Source: Microbacterium candidum (GTDB lineage Bacteria > Actinomycetota > Actinomycetes > Actinomycetales > Microbacteriaceae). From it: a stretch of 64,000 bases of DNA. Made by a program: the position numbers and the translations under genes. Of the stretch, positions 26,076-34,788 are shown piece after piece (the first letter of the stretch is position 1; each line of letters opens with the position of its first letter). The stretch lies in NCBI RefSeq assembly GCF_030315975.1, contig NZ_JASXSZ010000002.1, positions 372,001 through 436,000 on the forward strand. The letters run 5' to 3'. A model generated the notes under the pieces. That model searched no databases, was not told where the DNA came from, and saw only the letters and a program-made list of their open reading frames with translations.

Positions 26076-26516
26076 ATGCCACGCATCCATCACATCGGTC
26101 TCACCGTCGGCGACACCGCCGCGGCGATCACGTTCTACAGCGCCCTCACCGCGGGCGAGGTCATCGGCCCGCTCGAGAAGCGCGGCCCCGCCGTCGAGGC
26201 GGCCGTCGGCTACCCGGGTGTCGTGATCCTGCAGACGTTCCTGACGCTGCCCGACGGCGACGCGGTGATCGAGCTCGTCGAGTACCGCGGCGGGTCGGGC
26301 GCGCGCATCGTGCCGGACAACGGCTCGGCGGGGTCGGCGCACGTCGCGATCACGGTGGACGACATGGATGCCGCGCTCGCGCGGGTGACGTCGCTCGGAT
26401 ACCGGGCGATGTCCACGCCCATGACGGCGACCGCGGGCCCCCTCGACGGATGGGGCTACGTGTACGTCATCGGCCCCGACGACGTGCGCGTGGAGCTGCT
26501 CGAGCCGCCCCGCTGA
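26076..26516 (+). CDS. VOC-superfamily protein (glyoxalase/epimerase-like)
   Basis: The 146-residue protein has two betaalphabetabetabeta modules: MPRIHHIGLTVGDTAAAITF with a first metal-ligand His, VIELVEYRGG with Glu, GSAHVAITVDDMDAAL with the second His, and VRVELLEPP with the final Glu. The H-E-H-E arrangement fits a divalent-metal VOC enzyme such as methylmalonyl-CoA epimerase, glyoxalase I or an extradiol-type enzyme. Propionyl units from HIP breakdown would need methylmalonyl-CoA handling, so an epimerase role is possible, but the sequence does not decide it. Confidence 0.72.
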   Translation: MPRIHHIGLTVGDTAAAITFYSALTAGEVIGPLEKRGPAVEAAVGYPGVVILQTFLTLPDGDAVIELVEYRGGSGARIVPDNGSAGSAHVAITVDDMDAALARVTSLGYRAMSTPMTATAGPLDGWGYVYVIGPDDVRVELLEPPR

Positions 26517-26527
26517 CGCGTCGCGGG

Positions 26528-27253
26528 TCACTTGCCCACCGCGGTCCATCCTCCGTCGACCGCGAGGCACTGGCCTGTGACGAAGGACGCCTCGTCCAGC
26601 AGCATCCGGATCATCCCGGCTGTTTCGTCAGGCCGCGCCATGCGGCCGAGCGGCGTGCGCGCCGTGACGGCGCTCGCGTCGTAGCCGCGATCGATCATGT
26701 CCTGCACCATCGGGGTGAGCGTGTGGCCCGGCGCGACCGCGTTGACGCGCACGCCGAGCGGCGCCCATTCGATCGCGAGGTTCTCGGTCAGCTGGCGCAC
26801 GGCCGCCTTCGCGGGCCCGTAGTCGATCTGGTTCGCCCATCCGCGGTACGCCGTGGTGGACGACACGAGGACGATGGATGCCGGCTCGCCCTCTAGGCGC
26901 CGCACCACCTCCCGGCAGACGGCGAAGGCTCCGACGACGTGGATGTCGTACAGCCGCCGGAGAGCGGCGAGGTCGATGTCGAGCGCCGGGGCGTAGGCGC
27001 CGCGGATGCCGTGGCACGCGACGACGCCCGTGATCCGTCCCGCGCGCGCCTCGGCGCGGGACACGGCGTCGACGACCTGCTGCTCATCGGTGACGTCGAC
27101 GCGCTCGTATCCGACGTCGCCGTCGGCGGCTCCGACCGGCGCGAGGTCGAACACCGTCACGCGATGGCCGTGGGCGACGAGGTCGGCGACCACGGCGGCG
27201 CCGATGCCGCTGGATCCGCCGGTGACGATCGTGTGCGAGCGGGTGTCGGTCAT
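26528..27253 (-). CDS. Short-chain dehydrogenase/reductase
   Basis: The 241-residue protein from the ATG at 27253 (preceded by GGAGGA) has HTIVTGGSSGIGAAVVADLV, VACHGIRG in place of NNAG, SSTTAYRGWANQIDYGPAKA with catalytic YGPAK and VNAVAPGHTLTPMV. GQCLAVDGGWT is the usual C-terminal SDR block. It is transcribed leftward from the operator at 27320-27337, divergent from the second ipdAB pair. Specificity is unknown. Confidence 0.82.
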   Translation of the reverse strand: MTDTRSHTIVTGGSSGIGAAVVADLVAHGHRVTVFDLAPVGAADGDVGYERVDVTDEQQVVDAVSRAEARAGRITGVVACHGIRGAYAPALDIDLAALRRLYDIHVVGAFAVCREVVRRLEGEPASIVLVSSTTAYRGWANQIDYGPAKAAVRQLTENLAIEWAPLGVRVNAVAPGHTLTPMVQDMIDRGYDASAVTARTPLGRMARPDETAGMIRMLLDEASFVTGQCLAVDGGWTAVGK

Positions 27254-27319
27254 CGGTCCTCCTCCGTGGGGCGCCGCCGGTTTCCGCGCACCCTCGAGCG
27301 ATGCCATGCTAGCCTGTAA

Positions 27320-27337
27320 ACCAAACAAGCGCTAGGT
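27320..27337. promoter_or_regulatory. KstR2-like operator between an SDR and the second ipdAB pair
   Basis: ACCAAACAAGCGCTAGGT contains AACAAGCGCTAGGT (27324-27337), which matches AnCAAGnnCTTGnT with one change (CTAG for CTTG). It lies 66 bp upstream of the leftward SDR start and 52 bp upstream of ipdA copy 2. Confidence 0.7.
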
Positions 27338-27389
27338 TTAGACCGGCGCGAGAACCCGCGTGTTCGCGAAGGCGCGAGAAGGAGCACGG

Positions 27390-28256
27390 ATGCCGGACAA
27401 GCTGATGACGATCGATGAGGCGGTCGCCCAGGTCGAGAGCGGGATGACGATAGGCATCGGCGGATGGGGTTCCCGCCGCAAGCCGATGGCCCTCGTCCGG
27501 GCGCTCCTGCGCACTGACGCGCGCGACCTCACCGTCGTCGCGTTCGGCGGACCGGATGTGGGGCTCCTCGCGGCGGCAGGACGCATCCGCCGCCTCGTCT
27601 ACGGCTTCGTCTCCCTCGACAGCATCCCGCTCGATCCGCTGTTCACCCAGGCGCGCGAGCGCGGGGAGCTCGAGATCGAGGAGTACGACGAGGGCATGTT
27701 CGTCGCCGGCCTGCGCGCGGCCGCGCAGCGCCTCGACTTCCTCCCCACGCGGGCGGGGCTCGGCTCCGACGTGCTGCCCGCGAACCCGCGGCTGAAGACC
27801 GTGGCGTCGCCCTACAGCGACGACGAGTACGTGGCGATGCCCGCGCTCCCCCTCGATCTGGCCCTCGTGCACATGAACCGCGCGGACGCGGCCGGGAACG
27901 CGCAGTTCCTCGGCCCCGACCCGTACTTCGACGACCTCTTCGCCATGGCCGCGCAGCGCACGATCGTCTCGACCGAGAAGGTCGTGTCGACCGGGAGCCT
28001 GCTGGACGAGGCGTCCTTCCACACGCTCCTGTTCAGCCGCATGTACGTGCACGGAGTGGTCGAGACGCCCCGGGGCGCGCACTTCACCACGTGCGAGCCG
28101 GACTACGGCCGCGACGAGGCCTTCCAGCGCCACTACGCGACCGCGGCGAAGGATGCGGATGCCTGGGCCGGCTTCAGCGGGACGTTCCTCGGCGGCGACG
28201 AGGCCGCCTATCACGAGGCCGTCGCGCGCTTCCACATCACCGAGGGGGAATCATGA
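27390..28256 (+). CDS. IpdA-type alpha subunit, second copy
   Basis: The ATG at 27390 follows GAAGGAG. The 288-residue protein has MTIGIGGWGSRRKPMALVRA, VVAFGGPDVGLLAAAG, YGFVSLDSIPLDPLF, EIEEYDEGMFVAGLRAAAQR, LPTRAGLGSDV and RGAHFTTCEPDYGRDEAFQR. It is clearly the same family as the gene at 14410. Its DEGM, AAAQRL and PDYGRDE blocks look closer to M. tuberculosis IpdA (from memory) than copy 1 does. It is ATGA-coupled to the ipdB-type gene and lies beside kstR2. It either serves the HIP pathway or opens a ring of a related substrate. Confidence 0.88.
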   Translation: MPDKLMTIDEAVAQVESGMTIGIGGWGSRRKPMALVRALLRTDARDLTVVAFGGPDVGLLAAAGRIRRLVYGFVSLDSIPLDPLFTQARERGELEIEEYDEGMFVAGLRAAAQRLDFLPTRAGLGSDVLPANPRLKTVASPYSDDEYVAMPALPLDLALVHMNRADAAGNAQFLGPDPYFDDLFAMAAQRTIVSTEKVVSTGSLLDEASFHTLLFSRMYVHGVVETPRGAHFTTCEPDYGRDEAFQRHYATAAKDADAWAGFSGTFLGGDEAAYHEAVARFHITEGES

Positions 28257-29008
28257 CCAGCGACGTCACCCGCGCAGAGATCTGCATCGCCGCGTGCGCC
28301 GACAACTACCGCGAGTCGGGAGAGGTGCTCGCCCACGCGGTCGGCATCGTGCCGACGCTCGGCGCGCGCCTCGCCAAGCGCACGTCGGCGCCGGACATCG
28401 TGCTGTCCGACGGCGAGGCGTTCTTCATGTCGGAGCTCCCGCCGCTCGGCACCTCGGATGCGGCCGGGGTCGTCGAGGGCTGGGCGCCGTTCCGCCGCAT
28501 CTTCGACATCGTCGCGACGGGTCGCCGCCAGAGCATCATGGGCGCGAGCCAGATCGACCGCTACGGCAACCAGAACATCTCGCTCATCGGCGACTGGGCG
28601 CGTCCGAAGCGCCAGCTCATCGGCGTGCGCGGGGCCCCGGGCAACACCGCGAACCACCGCGTCGACTACTGGATCGCGAAGCACTCCGCCCGCATCTTCG
28701 TCGACTCCGTGGACATGGTGTCGGGCGTCGGCAACGACCGTGCGAAGGCTGCGGGGGCCGCGATGCGGTTCCATCACCTCGGCGTGATCGTCACGAACCT
28801 CGCGGTGTTCGACTACGACGTCGAGGGACGGGTCCGCGTGCGCTCCATCCACCCCGGCGTGACGCCCGAGGAGGTGCGGGAGAACACCGGGTTCGACATC
28901 GACACCGACGGCGTCCCCGCGACGCGTCTTCCGGATGCGGAGGAGCTGCGCCTCATCCGCGAGGAACTCGATCCGCGCGGCATCCGCTCCCGTGAAGTGC
29001 CGGCCTGA
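28253..29008 (+). CDS. IpdB-type beta subunit, second copy
   Basis: The 251-residue protein has TRAEICIAACADNYRESGEV, IVLSDGEAFFMSELPPLG, SIMGASQIDRYGNQNISLIG, GNTANHRVDYWIAKHSARIF and SIHPGVTPEEVRENTGFDID. It aligns along its length with the copy at 15258, but differs in the substrate-facing stretch after DGEA (FFMSELPPL against TLYADTPAI). Together with the preceding gene it makes a second complete IpdAB-like enzyme. It ends 17 bp before the convergent kstR2 gene. Confidence 0.88.
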   Translation: MTSDVTRAEICIAACADNYRESGEVLAHAVGIVPTLGARLAKRTSAPDIVLSDGEAFFMSELPPLGTSDAAGVVEGWAPFRRIFDIVATGRRQSIMGASQIDRYGNQNISLIGDWARPKRQLIGVRGAPGNTANHRVDYWIAKHSARIFVDSVDMVSGVGNDRAKAAGAAMRFHHLGVIVTNLAVFDYDVEGRVRVRSIHPGVTPEEVRENTGFDIDTDGVPATRLPDAEELRLIREELDPRGIRSREVPA

Positions 29009-29025
29009 GGCCGGCACCCGGAGAG

Positions 29026-29637
29026 CTACTCGGCGAGGAGGCCGTTGTGGAAGAGGTCGAGGTAGTGGCGGCTCACGCTCGCGGCGGTGTGGCGACCGCC
29101 CGGGCGGAACCACCGCACCGTCGACCACAGCGAGTCGCGGAGGAACCGGTACGCGATGCCGGCATCCATCGACTGGCGGAACGCACCCGACTTCTGACCG
29201 CCGCGGATGACCTCGAGCCAGATCGCCTCGATGCGCGCCGACTTCTCGTGCAGGAACTCGAAGCCGGTCTGCGTCGCGAGGAAGGCCGACTCGTTCTGGT
29301 ACAGGCCGACGGCATCCGGCTCGCGCTCGATCGTGAGGAACGCATGCTCGACGAGCGCGTCGAACGTGTCGCGCGGGCTGCCGCCGGCGGCGAGGATCTC
29401 CTCGAAGCGCGCCAGCAGGCCGTCCATGAAACTGCGCAGGATCTCCTCGAGGATCGCTTCCTTCGAGGAGAAGTGGTGGTAGAGACTTCCGGAGAGGATG
29501 CCGGCCTCGTCGGCGATATCGCGGACGGTCGTGGCCGAGTAGCCCTGGGATGCGATGAGCCGCGCCGCGATGGCCAGGATCTGCGTCCGGCGCTCGGAGC
29601 TCTGGTCCGCGCGCTCCGCCCTCGTGTTCATTGCCAT
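29026..29637 (-). CDS. kstR2: KstR2-type TetR repressor
   Basis: KstR2 represses the HIP catabolic genes and is released by HIP-CoA in mycobacteria. The 203-residue protein has the TetR HTH with ASQGYSATTVRDIADEAGIL followed by SGSLYHHFSSKEAILEEILR, where TVRDIAD.AGILSGSLYHHF.SKE is the KstR2 recognition region as I recall it from Rv3557c; the end, VYRF-like YRFLRDSLWSTVRWFRPGGR, is also shared. GGAGG lies eight bases before the ATG at 29637. It is transcribed away from fadD3, with an operator in the shared 110-bp gap, so autoregulation is likely. I infer that it controls all KstR2-like sites in the window. Confidence 0.88.
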   Translation of the reverse strand: MAMNTRAERADQSSERRTQILAIAARLIASQGYSATTVRDIADEAGILSGSLYHHFSSKEAILEEILRSFMDGLLARFEEILAAGGSPRDTFDALVEHAFLTIEREPDAVGLYQNESAFLATQTGFEFLHEKSARIEAIWLEVIRGGQKSGAFRQSMDAGIAYRFLRDSLWSTVRWFRPGGRHTAASVSRHYLDLFHNGLLAE

Positions 29638-29656
29638 CCGGCTGGCCTCCGTGTCA

Positions 29657-29678
29657 GTTGGTCAAGCGTTTGTTCAAC
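29657..29678. promoter_or_regulatory. KstR2-like operator between kstR2 and fadD3
   Basis: GTCAAGCGTTTGTT at 29661-29674 matches AnCAAGnnCTTGnT with two changes, inside a longer imperfect palindrome with GTTG and CAAC ends at 29657-29678. On the plus strand TTGTTC (29670-29675) and TATGCT (29691-29696) form a possible sigma-A type promoter for fadD3 whose -35 box overlaps the site. Confidence 0.7.
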
Positions 29679-29747
29679 TTGATGCGTTCATATGCTACGC
29701 CCACAATCAATACCCGGAAAAGCCCACACCGACGTGAAGGAACCCCG

Positions 29748-31367
29748 ATGATCCGATACTCGACGGCCGAGACCCTGCCCGCCCTGCTGGCCGACATGAG
29801 CAGCCTCGGCGACCACCCGGCGGTCGTGGACGGCGACGAGCGCGTCGGATACCGCGAGCTCGAGACCCGCGTCCACGAGGCGAGCCGCGCGTACCTCGCC
29901 GCGGGCGTCCGGCGCGGCGACCGCGTCGCCGTCTGGGCGCCGAACCGGCTCGGGTTCATCCTGGCGATGCTCGGCGCCGAGGCGATCGGCGCCGCCGTCG
30001 TGCCGCTGAACACCCGCTACACGGGGCATGAGGCCGCCGGCATCCTGGCCCGCTCGCGCGCCTGTGTGCTCGTGCTCGCCGACGGCTTCCTCGACCGCTC
30101 CTTCTCCCGCATGCTGTGCGATGCGGCCGCCGAGCTCGAGGACGCCGACGGCGCGGGCGAGGGTGGCGCGGTGCCCGGGCTCCCGCACCTGCGACTCCTC
30201 GTCGGGCTGGACTCCCGCCCGGTCGGCGACGCCGCCCTCGACTGGGAGTCGTTCCTCGCGACCGGGCGGTCGGTCGACGACGCGACCCTGGCCTCGGCGC
30301 TCGGCGCCGTCGATCGCGACGACGTGATCGACATCCTCTACACGTCCGGGACGACGGGCGTGCCCAAGGGCGTCATGAGCGCGCACCGGCAGACGCTGGG
30401 CGTCGCCCGCGCCTGGGCGAAGGGCGCAGAGCTGTCGACGGAAGACCGCTACGCGATCGTCAACCCGTTCTTCCACGGCTTCGGCTACAAGGCCGGCATG
30501 ATCGCCGCGCTCGTGGCCGGCTCGACGATCTACCCGCTGCCGGTGCTCGACGCCGACGCTCTGCTCGAGCTCATCCAGCGCGAGCGCATCACGGTGCTCC
30601 CCGGTGTGCCCACGATCTTCACGACCCTCATCGACCACCCGCGTCTCAAGGAGTACGACCTCTCGTCGCTGCGCTTCTCGATCGCCGGTGCGACGGCGGC
30701 GCCCGCGACGCTGTTCCGCGACATGGTCGGGATCCTCGGCTTCCAGCGGGTCGCGCAGGCCTATGGCCTGACCGAGTGCGTCGTGGCGACCATGTCGCGA
30801 CAGGGCGAATCGCTGGACCACGCGCAGCAGACGACGGGGCCGGCGATCGAGGGGATGGAGATCCGCGTCGTCGACGAGGAGGGGAACGACGTCCCGACCG
30901 GCTCGGACGGGGAGATCCTGCTCCGCGGCGAGCAGGTCATGCTGGGCTACTTCGAGGATCCGGAGGCCACGAGCGCCGTCATCGACGAGGACGGCTGGTT
31001 CCACACCGGCGACATCGGCCAGCTCGACGAGCACGGATGCCTCAAGATCACCGATCGCCTCAAGGACATGTTCATCGTCGGCGGCTTCAACGTGTACCCC
31101 GCCGAGGTCGAGAACGTCCTCCGCAAGCACCCGGCTGTGAACGAGTCGGCCGTCATCGGCGTGCCTGACCGGCGCCTCGGGACGGTGGGGCGCGCCTACG
31201 TCGCGCTGCTGAGCGACCTCGACCACCGGCCCGACGCGGCCGAGCTCACCGCGTTCTGCCGCGAGCGCCTCGCGAACTTCAAGGTGCCGCACGACTTCGT
31301 GTTCGTCGACGACTTCCCCCGCAACGCGACGGGCAAGATCCTGAAGACGGAGCTCCGCGTCGCCTGA
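29748..31367 (+). CDS. fadD3: FadD3-type acyl-CoA synthetase (HIP-CoA ligase)
   Basis: It activates the acid (HIP in steroid degraders) with ATP and CoA through an acyl-adenylate. The 539-residue ANL enzyme has VIDILYTSGTTGVPKGVMSA (P-loop-like A3), AYGLTECVVATMS (A5), WFHTGDIGQLDEHGCLKITD followed by RLKDMFIVGGFNVYPAEVE (A7-A8) and PRNATGKILKTEL with the adenylation Lys (A10). GAAGGA lies before the ATG at 29748. The placement next to kstR2 and the KstR2-like site supports FadD3 over a general medium-chain ligase. The gene is followed by a strong hairpin. Confidence 0.85.
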   Translation: MIRYSTAETLPALLADMSSLGDHPAVVDGDERVGYRELETRVHEASRAYLAAGVRRGDRVAVWAPNRLGFILAMLGAEAIGAAVVPLNTRYTGHEAAGILARSRACVLVLADGFLDRSFSRMLCDAAAELEDADGAGEGGAVPGLPHLRLLVGLDSRPVGDAALDWESFLATGRSVDDATLASALGAVDRDDVIDILYTSGTTGVPKGVMSAHRQTLGVARAWAKGAELSTEDRYAIVNPFFHGFGYKAGMIAALVAGSTIYPLPVLDADALLELIQRERITVLPGVPTIFTTLIDHPRLKEYDLSSLRFSIAGATAAPATLFRDMVGILGFQRVAQAYGLTECVVATMSRQGESLDHAQQTTGPAIEGMEIRVVDEEGNDVPTGSDGEILLRGEQVMLGYFEDPEATSAVIDEDGWFHTGDIGQLDEHGCLKITDRLKDMFIVGGFNVYPAEVENVLRKHPAVNESAVIGVPDRRLGTVGRAYVALLSDLDHRPDAAELTAFCRERLANFKVPHDFVFVDDFPRNATGKILKTELRVA

Positions 31368-31384
31368 CGGGCCTCGGACCCAGC

Positions 31385-31410
31385 GGGCGCCCTGCCGACG
31401 CAGGGCGCCC
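31385..31410. terminator. GC-rich hairpin between convergent fadD3 and epoxide hydrolase gene
   Basis: A perfect 10-bp stem, GGGCGCCCTG (31385-31394) with CAGGGCGCCC (31401-31410), encloses a 6-base loop. It sits 17 bp after the fadD3 stop and 8 bp before the end of the convergent gene, the usual position of a bidirectional terminator in this genome type. Confidence 0.8.
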
Positions 31411-31418
31411 TTCGCGTA

Positions 31419-32672
31419 TCAGGCGCCCTGCGTGGCGATGCGGAACGTCTCGCGCATGTCGGCGATCCAGGCATCCGGGTTCTCCCACGCGGCGAAGTGT
31501 CCGCCGTGCTCGTGCCCCCGGACGTTCACCAGGTTGTACCAGCGGGCGCTGCGGTCGCTCGGGCTGCGCTGGGCGGATGCGCTGATGTACGCCTCGGCGC
31601 GCTGCTGCGCGGTGACACCGGGAGGATTCTCGAAGCCGAGGAAGGTGATGCCGGTCGGCGGCTCGATCTGCGGGATGCGGTCGTGGTCCGGCCGCCACGG
31701 GTACATGGCGGAGTTCGCATACGTCCGGATGCTGGTGCCGATCGTGTTCGTGAGCCAGAACATCGTGACGGTGCCGAGCAGCTCGTCCTTCGAGAAGACC
31801 GATTCGAGGTCCCCGTCGTGATCGACCCAGAGCTGGCTGCGCCGCACGAGCCACGCGAGCAGCCCGACGGGCGAGTCCGACAGTCCATAGGTCAACGTCT
31901 GCGAGTCGAGCATGTGGACGGCGATGTGGGCGACGAACTTCCGCATGTACTTCTGCAGCCCGTCGCGCTCCTCCTGCGTCGCGTCCGGTGGCGAGACGCG
32001 CCCCTCGGTGATGTCCCACCACCGCTCGCCCTGGAAGATGTCGAGCGGGGTCGGCGTGCTGACGTGCAGGCCGATCACGTGCTCGGCGTGCTTGTGCCCC
32101 AGCTGCGCGGTCACGAGCGCGCCGAAGTCTCCCCCGCCCGCGGCGTAGCGGTCGCAGCCGAGCACCTCGGTCATGAGCTCGTTCCACAGGTCGGCGATCT
32201 TCCAGAAGTTGAGATCGTCGCGTCGCGACGGCGAGGACAGCGCGAATCCGGGGTAGGAGGGCACGATGACGTCGAACGCCGGAGCACCCGGTGCACCGTG
32301 TGCATCCGGATCGGCGAGCGCGTCGATGACCCGGCTCCAATGCCAGAACGTCCACGGCCACCCGTGCGTCAGGATGACGGGGATCGCATCCGCCCGCGGG
32401 CTCGGCCGGCGCAGGAAGTGGATCGGCTCGCCCGACACCTCGACGCGGTAGTGGTCGTAGGCGTTGTAGCGGCGTTCCATCTCGCGCCAGTCGAACTCGT
32501 CGAGCCAGTAGTCCACGAGCTCGCGCATGTAGGACTGCTCGACGCCGTAACGGCCCGTGTCGTCGCCGGGGAGTGCCGGCCATCGCGTGCGGCGCAGCCG
32601 CTCCCTGAGGTCGTCCATATCCTCCTGAGGGAAGGAGATCTCGAACTTCTCGGCGCGGGACGTATCGATCAT
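31419..32672 (-). CDS. EHN-domain epoxide hydrolase (alpha/beta hydrolase)
   Basis: The protein has 417 residues. Residues 1-110 are the EHN domain (FEISFPQEDMDDLRERLRRT, WRxxE-like DWREMERRYNAYDHYRVEVS). The hydrolase fold has HGWPWTFWHWSRVI (HGWP oxyanion motif), nucleophile Asp in AAGGGDFGALVTAQLG (GGDF instead of GGDW), and the catalytic His in EHGGHFAAWENP. The lid carries candidate epoxide-activating tyrosines. Microsomal-type enzymes hydrolyse bulky epoxides to diols. It is the last gene of the leftward SDR-thiolase-SDR-EH operon, so it may process an epoxide made from the island's substrate; no epoxide-forming P450 is visible here. Confidence 0.82.
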   Translation of the reverse strand: MIDTSRAEKFEISFPQEDMDDLRERLRRTRWPALPGDDTGRYGVEQSYMRELVDYWLDEFDWREMERRYNAYDHYRVEVSGEPIHFLRRPSPRADAIPVILTHGWPWTFWHWSRVIDALADPDAHGAPGAPAFDVIVPSYPGFALSSPSRRDDLNFWKIADLWNELMTEVLGCDRYAAGGGDFGALVTAQLGHKHAEHVIGLHVSTPTPLDIFQGERWWDITEGRVSPPDATQEERDGLQKYMRKFVAHIAVHMLDSQTLTYGLSDSPVGLLAWLVRRSQLWVDHDGDLESVFSKDELLGTVTMFWLTNTIGTSIRTYANSAMYPWRPDHDRIPQIEPPTGITFLGFENPPGVTAQQRAEAYISASAQRSPSDRSARWYNLVNVRGHEHGGHFAAWENPDAWIADMRETFRIATQGA

Positions 32673-32705
32673 TCGATCCTCCGATTAGGGGCTTGCGCGG
32701 TGCGG

Positions 32706-33566
32706 CTACACCCAGGTGGGACGCGGCGAGGCCAGCAGGCCCACCGGAGCGACGGTCTCGGCCAGCCGACCGGTGAGCGCCTCGGCGACGTCGGCGACGT
32801 CCCAGTGCTCGCGCTCGGTGAGGACCCGCAGCATCGGCGGGTCCATGAGGCCGAGCCGACGGCCGTCGAACCGGACGATCTGCCCGGTCAGGGGCGCCGA
32901 GGCGGCGCTGAGGAGATGCACGACGGCAGGGGCGACCCGCTCGGGCGGACCGCCGCGGTAGCGCTCGCTCGCCGAGCTCAGCTCCGACATCGCAGTGTGG
33001 GCGAGGGGTGCGATGGCATTGCAGCGGATGCCGGCATCCGCGCCTTCCAGCGCCCACGTGTAGGTCAGCGACATGACGGCGCCTTTCGTCGCCCCGTAGA
33101 GCGAGAGCCCGGCCATCCCCTGCAGCGCGCCGGACGCGACGGTGACGATGCTGCCGCCGTGGCCGTCTTCGCGCAGGGCGCGCATCGCCGCGCCGACCCC
33201 GTGGACGACACCGGCGACGTTGGTGGCGAGCATCTCCGCGACGTCGTCCGGCGTCACGTCGACGGCGTCGCCCGGGCGCAGCATCCCCGCGTTCGCGACG
33301 AAGCCGTCGATACGCCCGAAGGCTGCGCGGCACGCGCCGACGAGGTCGTCCGCGGCGCGCGGGTCGCGCACGTCTCCGCCGACGGCGACAGCGGATCCGC
33401 CGGCCGCCTGGATCTCTGCGGCGACCGCAGCGGCGGACGCGAGGTCGAGGTCGCCGACGGCCACGCTCGCCCCGGCCTCCGCCGCGGCGAGCGCGTACGC
33501 CCGCCCGAGACCGGCGCCCGCGCCGGTGATGGCGATCGCGGCGGCCTCGAGCGGGCTCTGCGTCAT
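32706..33566 (-). CDS. Short-chain dehydrogenase/reductase
   Basis: This 286-residue SDR has AIAITGAGAGLGRAYALAAA, GFVANAGML for NNAG, VASGALQGMAGLSLYGATKG with YGATK and RCNAIAPLAHTAM. The MFE-type GAGAGLGRAYAL motif and the ~30-residue C-terminal extension (after VRFDGRRLGL) resemble hydroxyacyl-CoA/hydroxysteroid SDRs. It is separated from the upstream thiolase stop by one base and from the downstream epoxide hydrolase by 33 bp. A 3-hydroxyacyl-CoA dehydrogenase role feeding the thiolase is plausible. Confidence 0.8.
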   Translation of the reverse strand: MTQSPLEAAAIAITGAGAGLGRAYALAAAEAGASVAVGDLDLASAAAVAAEIQAAGGSAVAVGGDVRDPRAADDLVGACRAAFGRIDGFVANAGMLRPGDAVDVTPDDVAEMLATNVAGVVHGVGAAMRALREDGHGGSIVTVASGALQGMAGLSLYGATKGAVMSLTYTWALEGADAGIRCNAIAPLAHTAMSELSSASERYRGGPPERVAPAVVHLLSAASAPLTGQIVRFDGRRLGLMDPPMLRVLTEREHWDVADVAEALTGRLAETVAPVGLLASPRPTWV

Positions 33567-33567
33567 G

Positions 33568-34788
33568 TCAGCTGAGGCGTTCCAGTACGAGCGCCATGCC
33601 CTGACCGCCCGCCACGCACATGGTCTCGACGCCGAACTGCGCGTCGCGCTCCTGCATCGCGTGGATGAGCGTCGTCGTGATGCGAGCGCCGGTCATGCCG
33701 AACGGGTGCCCCAGCGCGATGGCGCCGCCGTTGACGTTCACCTTCTCGGGGTCGATCCCGATGTCGTCGATCGAAGGCAGCACCTGGGCGGCGAACGCCT
33801 CGTTGATCTCGAGCAGGTCGATGTCGGAGATCGACATGGAGGCGTTGCGCAGCGCCTGCGCGACCGCACCCACGGGGCCGAGGCCCATGATCTCGGGGCT
33901 GAGCGCCGAGACGCCGGTCGAGACGACGCGGGCGAGCGGCGTGAGCCCGAGCTCGCGGGCGCGGGTGTCGCTCATGACGACGAGCGCCGCGGCTCCGTCG
34001 TTCAGGGGGCAGCAGTTCGCCGCGGTGACGGTGCCATGCGGGCGGAAGACCGGCTGCAGGCCTGAGATGCCCTCGAGGGTCACGCCCGCGCGGGGGCCGT
34101 CGTCAGCCGAGACGACCGTGCCGTCCGCGAGGGTGACGGGGGTGATGTCCTTCTCCCAGAACCCGCGCACCCTGGCCTGCTCGGCGAGGTTCTGGCTGCG
34201 CACCGCCCACTCGTCCTGCGCAAGCCGCGAGACACCGCGGAACTGGGCGACGTTCTCGGCGGTGTCGCCCATCGCGATGTAGATGTCGGGCAGTTCGCCG
34301 CGGGCGCGCGGGTCGCTCCAGACGGCGCTGGCATCCTCCGCGAGCGCCTGCGTGCGCGCCATCGCGGCGGCGTACGCCGGGTTCTTCGTGTCGGGCATGC
34401 CGTCGGACTTGCCGAGACCGAAGCGCGAGACGGTCTCGACGCCGGCTGAGATGAACACGTCGCCCTCGCCGGCGCGGATGGCGTGGAAGGCCATGCGCGT
34501 GGTCTGCAGCGACGAGGAGCAGTAGCGGTGCACCGTCGTGCCGGGGACGCCGTCGAGCCCGAGCTGCAGGCCGATCTGGCGGGCGATGTTGTAGCCCTGC
34601 TCGCCGGCGGGCTGACCGCATCCGACCATCATGTCGTCGATCGTCGTCGGGTCGAGCTCGGGCACCCGGTCGAGCGCCGCGCGCACGATCTGGACGGCGA
34701 GGTCGTCGGCGCGCATGTCCTTGAGCGAACCCTTGTTCGCGCGGCCGATCGGCGAGCGCGCGGCGGATACGATGACCGCTTCGGTCAT
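33568..34788 (-). CDS. Acetyl-CoA acetyltransferase (thiolase), second in the island
   Basis: The 406-residue protein has MTEAVIVSAARSPIGRANKG, nucleophile Cys in TTVHRYCSSSLQTTRMAFHA (about residue 90), NEAFAAQVLPSI, NVNGGAIALGHPFGMTGARI with the catalytic His and ETMCVAGGQGMALVLERL with the second catalytic Cys. It is a degradative-type thiolase different from FadA6 (HRYCSSSLQT against DRQCGSSQQS). It is ATGA-coupled to the upstream SDR. It probably performs the last beta-oxidation step for a CoA ester handled by this operon. Confidence 0.88.
   Translation of the reverse strand: MTEAVIVSAARSPIGRANKGSLKDMRADDLAVQIVRAALDRVPELDPTTIDDMMVGCGQPAGEQGYNIARQIGLQLGLDGVPGTTVHRYCSSSLQTTRMAFHAIRAGEGDVFISAGVETVSRFGLGKSDGMPDTKNPAYAAAMARTQALAEDASAVWSDPRARGELPDIYIAMGDTAENVAQFRGVSRLAQDEWAVRSQNLAEQARVRGFWEKDITPVTLADGTVVSADDGPRAGVTLEGISGLQPVFRPHGTVTAANCCPLNDGAAALVVMSDTRARELGLTPLARVVSTGVSALSPEIMGLGPVGAVAQALRNASMSISDIDLLEINEAFAAQVLPSIDDIGIDPEKVNVNGGAIALGHPFGMTGARITTTLIHAMQERDAQFGVETMCVAGGQGMALVLERLS

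Noticed and set aside
29026..29637. KstR (upper-pathway repressor) instead of KstR2
   Set aside because: The HTH and C-terminal blocks fit KstR2 better, the gene is beside fadD3, and the operators are CAAG/CTTG type, not the AAC/GTT type of KstR.
31401..31428. Third GGCGCCCTG repeat after fadD3 as part of the terminator
   Set aside because: The copy at 31420-31428 is inside the C-terminal codons of the epoxide hydrolase; the perfect stem of 31385-31410 explains the structure alone.
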